A stretch of DNA of 64,000 bases from Flavobacteriaceae bacterium UBA1682. GTDB taxonomy: Bacteria; Bacteroidota; Bacteroidia; Flavobacteriales; Flavobacteriaceae. Below, piece by piece: positions 60,211 to 64,000 of the stretch. Below the pieces are notes generated by a model. That model saw only the letters and a program-made list of their open reading frames with translations. It searched no databases and had not been told where the DNA came from. Every line of letters starts with the position of its first letter. Positions within the stretch are counted from its first letter, which is position 1. Position numbers and translations under genes: made by a program. The DNA lies in contig DCKE01000005.1 in NCBI GenBank assembly GCA_002320285.1, forward strand, positions 253,310-317,309. Direction: 5' to 3'.

Positions 60211-60425
60211 CCCCCGCTGCCGCACGAATCCTTTCGTGTGGCAAATCAATATTCTAATATTCAACTCTTAAACCGCAGTTAATATACAAAGAAACCTAAT
60301 TGTTTTTTGACAAAGTTGGAAGACATCCTTTTATCTAAACTACCTTAGTAAACACAAAACGCCCAATATAATTGAGCGTTTTTTATTTGACATAGACCAC
60401 GCGAGAGGACTCGCGCAGTAGCGAC
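60211..60425. repeat. array repeat R1, copy A (first ~215 bp)
   Basis: Nearly identical to R1 copies at 62009-62257 and 62841-63090. It begins CCCCCGCTGCCGCACG and contains a GCACGAA-TCC-TTCGTGT hairpin and an AACGC-CAAT/ATTG-GCGTT terminator-like hairpin with T-run. This copy stops near the GCGAG/CTCGC palindrome, where RHS-derived DNA begins; its missing end reappears at 60986. Confidence 0.88.
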
Positions 60426-60432
60426 GGTATAA

Positions 60433-60942
60433 TCAATTAATTGAAACATTTTTATATATCAATACAATTCCCAACACAAGAAGACCTAAAGCTCCTATTG
60501 CCCCTCAAAAAGACATACTCATATCCCATAAATTATTTTCCCTGTCTTCTTTCACAAGAAAAAAGATGAAGTATATTATACTTATCGCCAAACATCCAAT
60601 TCCTACTATTAGCTCCATATATCCATACTTTTCAACATCATCATTACCGCTTTTAATTTTATTTAGAACAGCTTTATAAACCTTTATTGATTGATTACTT
60701 TCTTTACCATTATCATCTAAAGCAATAAGCTTATCTGTTTTATCATCTGTCTTTCTAACAAGTTCTATTTTACCAGATTTATTAACAGTGTAATCGTCTT
60801 CAAGCATCCCTGTTGGGTCGGTATATCGAATTGGATTATTAAAACCATAACGGTACGGCGTCCAGTTTGGGAACTTCTCCGCCAGCGTATCTACGCTCAA
60901 AAATATATTGGTACTCGGGTCGTAGTAACGCGTACCATAGTT
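60433..60942 (-). pseudogene. RHS-repeat core C-terminal end with tip, broken
   Basis: The minus frame from 60942 starts inside the RHS core (NYGTRYYDPSTNIFLSVD, TPYRYGFNNPIRYTDPTGM) and runs into a variable tip (DDYTVNKSGKIELVRKTDD...) and a membrane segment (YMELIVGIGCLAISIIYFIFF). It meets a TGA at 60505-60507, after which the same frame continues for 23 codons with another membrane helix (GALGLLVLGIVLIYKN) to 60433. Upstream, DGIE is present in another frame just before 60943, so a small deletion has shifted the frame and the bulk of the RHS gene is gone. It is a displaced, decaying polymorphic-toxin tip. Confidence 0.75.
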
Positions 60943-60985
60943 CTATACCGTCTATAGGGATTTTTTCCTTCGTGCGCTAGCGGGG

Positions 60986-61197
60986 GAGAGGACTCGCGCA
61001 GTAGCGTAGCCGGACATTTTTAATACTCGCGTAACAGCGGGGGAGACTACTTGGTTGTCAAGTAAACACACGAAATCACTATTAAAAAAACAAGTATAAA
61101 CGCATGTAAATCAAATATTTAATATGTTAACTTAATGACGTGCTCGTGCGATAGCGAAGATTTTATCCTTCGTGCACTAGCGGGGGGTACTTGTTTC
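60986..61197. repeat. end of R1 copy A plus repeat R2, copy 1
   Basis: 60986-61045 repeats the last part of R1, beginning with a 21-bp stretch also present at 60403-60423. It is followed by R2 (to 61197), nearly identical to 63091-63233 and ending with CACTAGCGGGGG. The RHS remnant lies between the two 21-bp copies. Confidence 0.85.
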
Positions 61198-61255
61198 ATA
61201 GATTAAAATTAAGATTATTTCTTAACTTAATGTGATGGCTAAGTTAGCATGTCCA

Positions 61256-61411
61256 TTATCTAAGTATAAATCTAAAAAAGGTTACTAAAAAAAGTAAAAC
61301 TCCAACAATCATAAACAAACTCCTTTTATCATTAGTTTGCTTCTTATTAAAATACTGTTTTATAAAAAACCCAGAAAGTATAATAGGTACTATATATTCA
61401 ACAAATCCCAT
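61256..61411 (-). CDS. small membrane protein in RHS array
   Basis: 51 residues, ATG 61411 to TAA 61256. Two hydrophobic helices (VEYIVPIILSGFFI and MIVGVLLFLVTFFRFIL) flank a basic KKQTNDKR loop. The start follows the stop of the interrupted gene (61414) by two bases. Probably part of an immunity or accessory set for a lost tip; no family recognised. Confidence 0.6.
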   Translation of the reverse strand: MGFVEYIVPIILSGFFIKQYFNKKQTNDKRSLFMIVGVLLFLVTFFRFILR

Positions 61412-61413
61412 AC

Positions 61414-61860
61414 TTAAAACATCTCTTTAATATTTAACTCCTTTAATCTTAACAAGATTTTATTTTCATCTTCTTCCTTAAATGAAACCAAATCTCCTTT
61501 CGTATTTATTAAAATACTCCTATTATCTATAATTAATATTAATTCATAAAACCTATTTGGATAAGATATTCGTTCTTTATATTTAAAAGCTAAATTCTTG
61601 ACATTAAACTTTTCACATACAACTTTGAATAAAAATCGCTTTTTTACAATAATTTATTCTTCATTTACAATTAAAACCTCACAAACCTTTCCAAAAAAGG
61701 GGGTAATCAAATACCATAAAAGAATAAAAGACACCAAATAGCTAACAACTATAAAATTCAGAATATCTAAATAATCGAATACTGCAAACAATAATATAAC
61801 AAAAAAGCAAAAAAATAAAAAAGATTTATTTATTACAGCCCTATAACTTTCTATATTCAT
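61414..61860 (-). pseudogene. immunity-like membrane protein with in-frame TAA
   Basis: ATG 61860 opens a frame with two helices (FLFFCFFVILLFAVFDYL, LNFIVVSYLVSFILLWYL) and then meets TAA at 61654-61656 after 68 codons. The same frame continues without interruption for another 79 codons (KKRFLFKVVCEKFNVKN, YPNRFYELILIIDNRSI, KGDLVSFKEEDENK) to TAA at 61414. The whole has the look of a 2-helix plus cytoplasmic PH-like domain protein of about 148 residues, broken by one nonsense change. The upstream 68 codons could still be expressed. Confidence 0.65.
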
Positions 61861-61861
61861 T

Positions 61862-62008
61862 CTATTTGTTTTCTACCTTAATAAAGTCATTAACGGCTTT
61901 TCCAGTATCATATAATTCATAACTATTCTTAATCACCTGATTTTGATTCTTAATGTTCTTTACATTCTCTTTAACTGCATTTATTACTCCTCCACTATTT
62001 CCCAATTG
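61862..62008 (-). pseudogene. RHS tip C-terminal fragment
   Basis: Open frame coming straight out of repeat R1 copy B with QLGNSGGVINAVKENVKN... to ...GKAVNDFIKVENK and a stop one base before the downstream immunity-like ATG. It has no proper start; only a TTG inside the repeat could begin it. It looks like the last ~48 residues of a toxin tip left in front of its immunity gene. Confidence 0.55.
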
Positions 62009-62257
62009 CCCCCGCTGCCGCACGAATCCTTTCGTGTGGCAAATCAATATTCTAATATTCAACTCTTAAACCGCAGTTAATATACAAAGAAACCTAATTG
62101 TTCTTTGACAAAGTTGGAAGACATCCTTTTATCTAAACTACCTTAGTAAACACAAAACGCCCAATATAATTGAGCGTTTTTTATTTGACATAGACCACGC
62201 GAGAGGACTCGCGCGGTAGCGTAGCCGGACATTTTTAATACTCGCGTAACAGCGGGG
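62009..62257. repeat. array repeat R1, copy B (complete)
   Basis: About 249 bp, almost identical to R1 copy C, from the CCCCCGCTGCC end to the GTAACAGCGGGG end. It is bounded on both sides by cassette-specific DNA and is not followed by R2. Confidence 0.92.
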
Positions 62258-62738
62258 AAATCGGGGGAGAGGCTTTTTCTAAACTTTCAAAGAAGTCTTT
62301 ATTTTTTTCTATTTGAACTTTTTTGATAATAGCAAAAACTAATGAATCTAATTCTTGAAACTGTTTACAGGAATTATTAACAAATATTCTTTTTGCATTG
62401 TTTTTATTCTGTAAAATCATAATATATCGTGTACCATCGTCAAAAACATCGTCAATAGAATCACATTCTAACTTAACTATTTTAATTAGTTTTTCTTGAA
62501 TACTATCCATCTCTTTTTGCTCCAAAAAACTTTCATATAATCTACCATTTTCATTCACCTTATTTATTAACAAAAACACATTCCCCTCAGTGTCTATTTT
62601 ATAAGATTTTGTGTATTCATTGTAAATAACCGTTAAATCCATACGGTAATAACATTCAGTAGTTTTTTCCACTTTACAACTCATACAAAAGAAAAGTACA
62701 AAAGAAACAATAAAGTAACATTTTTTATTAATTTGCAT
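62235..62738 (-). CDS. immunity-like lipoprotein
   Basis: 167 residues. Lipobox VLFFCMSC with Cys 21 followed by KVEKTTECYYRMDLTVIYNEY; the mature part is a small alpha/beta domain with no family recognised. The ATG at 62738 overlaps the end of an upstream tip fragment whose stop is at 62728, the usual toxin-immunity arrangement. The last ~10 residues (ISPLLREY region) and the stop are encoded by repeat R1, so the native C-terminus has been replaced by repeat DNA. Confidence 0.7.
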   Translation of the reverse strand: MQINKKCYFIVSFVLFFCMSCKVEKTTECYYRMDLTVIYNEYTKSYKIDTEGNVFLLINKVNENGRLYESFLEQKEMDSIQEKLIKIVKLECDSIDDVFDDGTRYIMILQNKNNAKRIFVNNSCKQFQELDSLVFAIIKKVQIEKNKDFFESLEKASPPISPLLREY

Positions 62739-62840
62739 ATCCGTTTATTTGTTTTTTTATTTCCAACTCATTTTTCTTAATACCACTATTTTTATAATAT
62801 TGCTGAAGTATTGGAAGTAATTTCTTATCCAAAACCTTAT
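62728..62840 (-). pseudogene. RHS tip C-terminal fragment upstream of the lipoprotein
   Basis: Thirty-seven codons (DKVLDKKLLPILQQYYKNSG to QINGYAN) ending in TAA 11 bases inside the lipoprotein gene. At its 5' end the frame leads straight into repeat R1 copy C with no start codon. The C-terminal stub of a toxin tip retained with its immunity gene is the simplest reading. Confidence 0.6.
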
Positions 62841-63233
62841 CCCCCGCTGCCGCACGAATCCTTTCGTGTGGCAAATCAATATTCTAATATTCAACTCTTA
62901 AACCGCAGTTAATATACAAAGAAACCTAATTGTTTTTTGACAAAGTTGGAAGACATCCTTTTATCTAAACTACCTTAGTAAACACAAAACGCCCAATATA
63001 ATTGAGCGTTTTTTATTTGACATAGACCACGCGAGAGGACTCGCGCGGTAGCGTAGCCGGACATTTTTAATACTCGCGTAACAGCGGGGGAGACTACTTG
63101 GTTGTCAAGTAAACACACGAAATCACTATTAAAAAAGCAAACATAAACACATGTAAATCAAGTGTTTAATATGCTAACTTAATGACGTGCTCGCGCGATA
63201 GCGAAGATTTTATCCTTCGTGCACTAGCGGGGG
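62841..63233. repeat. complete R1 (copy C) joined to R2 (copy 2)
   Basis: R1 is 62841-63090 (250 bp) and R2 is about 63081-63233. Internal hairpins: GCACGAA/TTCGTGT, AACGCCCAAT/ATTGAGCGTT with T-run, GCGAG-AGGA-CTCGC, and CGAAG/CTTCG in R2. This is the intact composite from which the other copies can be derived. Confidence 0.9.
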
Positions 63234-63388
63234 AAAATTAAAGCTTTTAGAACTCAGTTTAGAGGAGTAAGAGATATAGAATTCTTCTTGTATAGATTGG
63301 TCAATATTTTTGTATAAACACAACATTTAGGATTGATCCCTTTTATCTTTAAAACAAATCTCAAAAAAGAACTGTCTATATAAATACA

Positions 63389-63416
63389 AAAATCCCAACC
63401 AAAAGGCTGGGGTTTT
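63389..63416 (-). terminator. intrinsic terminator after the 63485 gene
   Basis: AAAATCCCA-CC/GG-TGGGGTTTT stem (one mismatch, one G-T pair) with a 4-base loop and T-rich tail on the minus strand, about 70 bases past the stop. Confidence 0.7.
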
Positions 63417-63434
63417 TGCTTTTTTATGGCTTAA

Positions 63435-63457
63435 AGCACAAGCAAGATGCTTGCGCT
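63435..63457. repeat. short palindromic element
   Basis: AGC-CAAGCA-AGA-TGCTTG-GCT imperfect 23-bp palindrome. I recall this motif as a frequent intergenic palindrome in Bacteroidetes; only one copy is seen here. Confidence 0.5.
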
Positions 63458-63484
63458 AGCCTAGGGTTTTACACACTCTTTATA

Positions 63485-64000
63485 TTAGTTGAGCTTCTTG
63501 TCGTTTTTATCAGTAGCATAGTTTTCTTCAATATTTATATTAATATAATTAACCTTTTCCTTATACCGCCTATACTTACCATCAAAGTTAGTATACAGGC
63601 TGTCGTTTAAAGCTTTGTCATCTCTGTACAATGCCATTGTACCATTAGAAGACTTTTGTAATACTTTTGCATTATTTTCAACATCAACAAGCAACTTATT
63701 GCCTACAAACAAAACTACTATAGAACTATAATTCATATTGGTTATTTTAATATAATTATCCAAAGGAATTTCTTTGCTTTTATATTTACCTAGCATTATC
63801 AGAACCTCGCCATTCTCCCTTCTCCAAACAGTTACACATTTATCATCTGAAAGACAGTAAAAAAACCGTATTCCATCAGACATCAATGTACTTATAATCA
63901 TAAAAACAAAAACACATAATACTGTTATTGCTAATACTTTTTTCGCCTTACCCACTGTTTTATACTTATCAGTAACACGTTTTTTCTTGAATAGAAAGGC
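63485..64000 (-). CDS. immunity-like membrane-anchored protein (5' end outside window)
   Basis: A GTG at 63955 gives 156 residues with one membrane helix (VLAITVLCVFVFMIISTLM) and a soluble beta-rich domain (VTVWRRENGEVLIMLG, LDNYIKITNMNYSSIVVLFVGNKLLVDV). The frame stays open from 63955 to the window edge (KKKRVTDKYKT and more), with no better start visible, so the true start probably lies beyond 64000. Position in the RHS array suggests an immunity or orphan accessory gene. No family recognised. Confidence 0.6.
   Translation of the reverse strand, partial: AFLFKKKRVTDKYKTVGKAKKVLAITVLCVFVFMIISTLMSDGIRFFYCLSDDKCVTVWRRENGEVLIMLGKYKSKEIPLDNYIKITNMNYSSIVVLFVGNKLLVDVENNAKVLQKSSNGTMALYRDDKALNDSLYTNFDGKYRRYKEKVNYININIEENYATDKNDKKLN

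Noticed and set aside
60505..61656. Stop-codon reassignment or programmed recoding as explanation for in-frame TGA and TAA
   Set aside because: Two different stop codons in neighbouring decaying genes, and normal use of both as stops elsewhere in the window, fit nonsense mutation better.
61862..62062. Complete 66-residue protein starting at a TTG inside repeat R1
   Set aside because: The first ~18 codons are repeat DNA that is translated differently at each copy; only the part after 62008 is cassette-specific and resembles a tip stub.
60211..63233. CRISPR array
   Set aside because: Repeats are 150-250 bp, only two or three copies, separated by coding segments of several hundred bases; no short regular spacers or cas genes.
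60211..63233. Insertion sequence or integron
   Set aside because: No transposase or integrase frame, no terminal inverted repeats framing a complete element, and no target duplications other than the 21-bp copies noted.

Overview
The window is chromosomal DNA from a member of the Bacteroidetes, almost certainly the family Flavobacteriaceae. Several independent signs agree. Promoters match the Bacteroidetes pattern TTTG-N19-21-TAnnTTTG. DnaE carries an N-terminal proofreading exonuclease. S16 has a long Ala/Glu-rich tail. There are DUF4271, DUF4296 and GIN-domain proteins, a T9SS type A sorting domain, a CarboxypepD_reg/TonB-dependent receptor, an RHS tip array, and AT-rich spacers. Most of the window is conserved core genome. 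The 3' end (about 56.9-64 kb) is accessory.

Layout. 1-0.6 kb: tandem tRNA-Asp array (minus). 1.2-6.8 kb: trxA, dnaE and a lipoprotein (minus). 7.2-9.0 kb: rpsP-rimM-trmN6. 9.0-14.3 kb: methionine operon metY-metX-aspartokinase/homoserine dehydrogenase. It is preceded by two consecutive Met-rich leader peptides, each followed by an intrinsic terminator, which looks like tandem transcription attenuation. 14.3-17.1 kb: SDR, DUF3050 and glutaryl-CoA-type dehydrogenase. 17.5-20.4 kb: ferredoxin, its reductase, and the Fe-S carriers Nfu and Mrp. 20.7-28.8 kb: a divergent regulon in which an NtrC/NtrB-type pair faces an ABC ATPase, two GIN-domain proteins and an FtsX-like permease. A sigma-54 promoter and a repeated palindromic site lie between the two halves. 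28.7-31.7 kb: alkyltransferase-like protein, LysE-type exporter, TrmB and a glycosyltransferase. 31.6-38.1 kb: PhoR/PhoB-like pair divergent from a TonB-dependent receptor, a lipoprotein and a tiny T9SS-domain protein. 38.1-56.6 kb: housekeeping genes (tyrS, pyrC, DPM-like GT2, hemD, pckA, saccharopine dehydrogenase-like, dual ABC ATPase, OsmC, exonuclease, serine hydrolase, ogt, class I fumarase).

56.9-59.4 kb: a secreted C10 (streptopain) lipoprotein protease is translationally coupled to the first of two homologous lipoproteins, possible protease partners or inhibitors. 60.2-64 kb: a minus-strand array of RHS tip remnants and immunity-like genes. The cassettes are separated by copies of a roughly 250-bp repeat and a second roughly 150-bp repeat. 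Junctions fall in G-tracts, and two reading frames are broken by single in-frame stop codons.

Observations most worth following: the tandem methionine attenuators, the sigma-54/enhancer architecture with a matched serine-ladder and aspartate-ladder GIN pair, the C10 protease/lipoprotein cluster, the RHS cassette array, and two 7-bp tandem arrays placed exactly at gene 3' ends.
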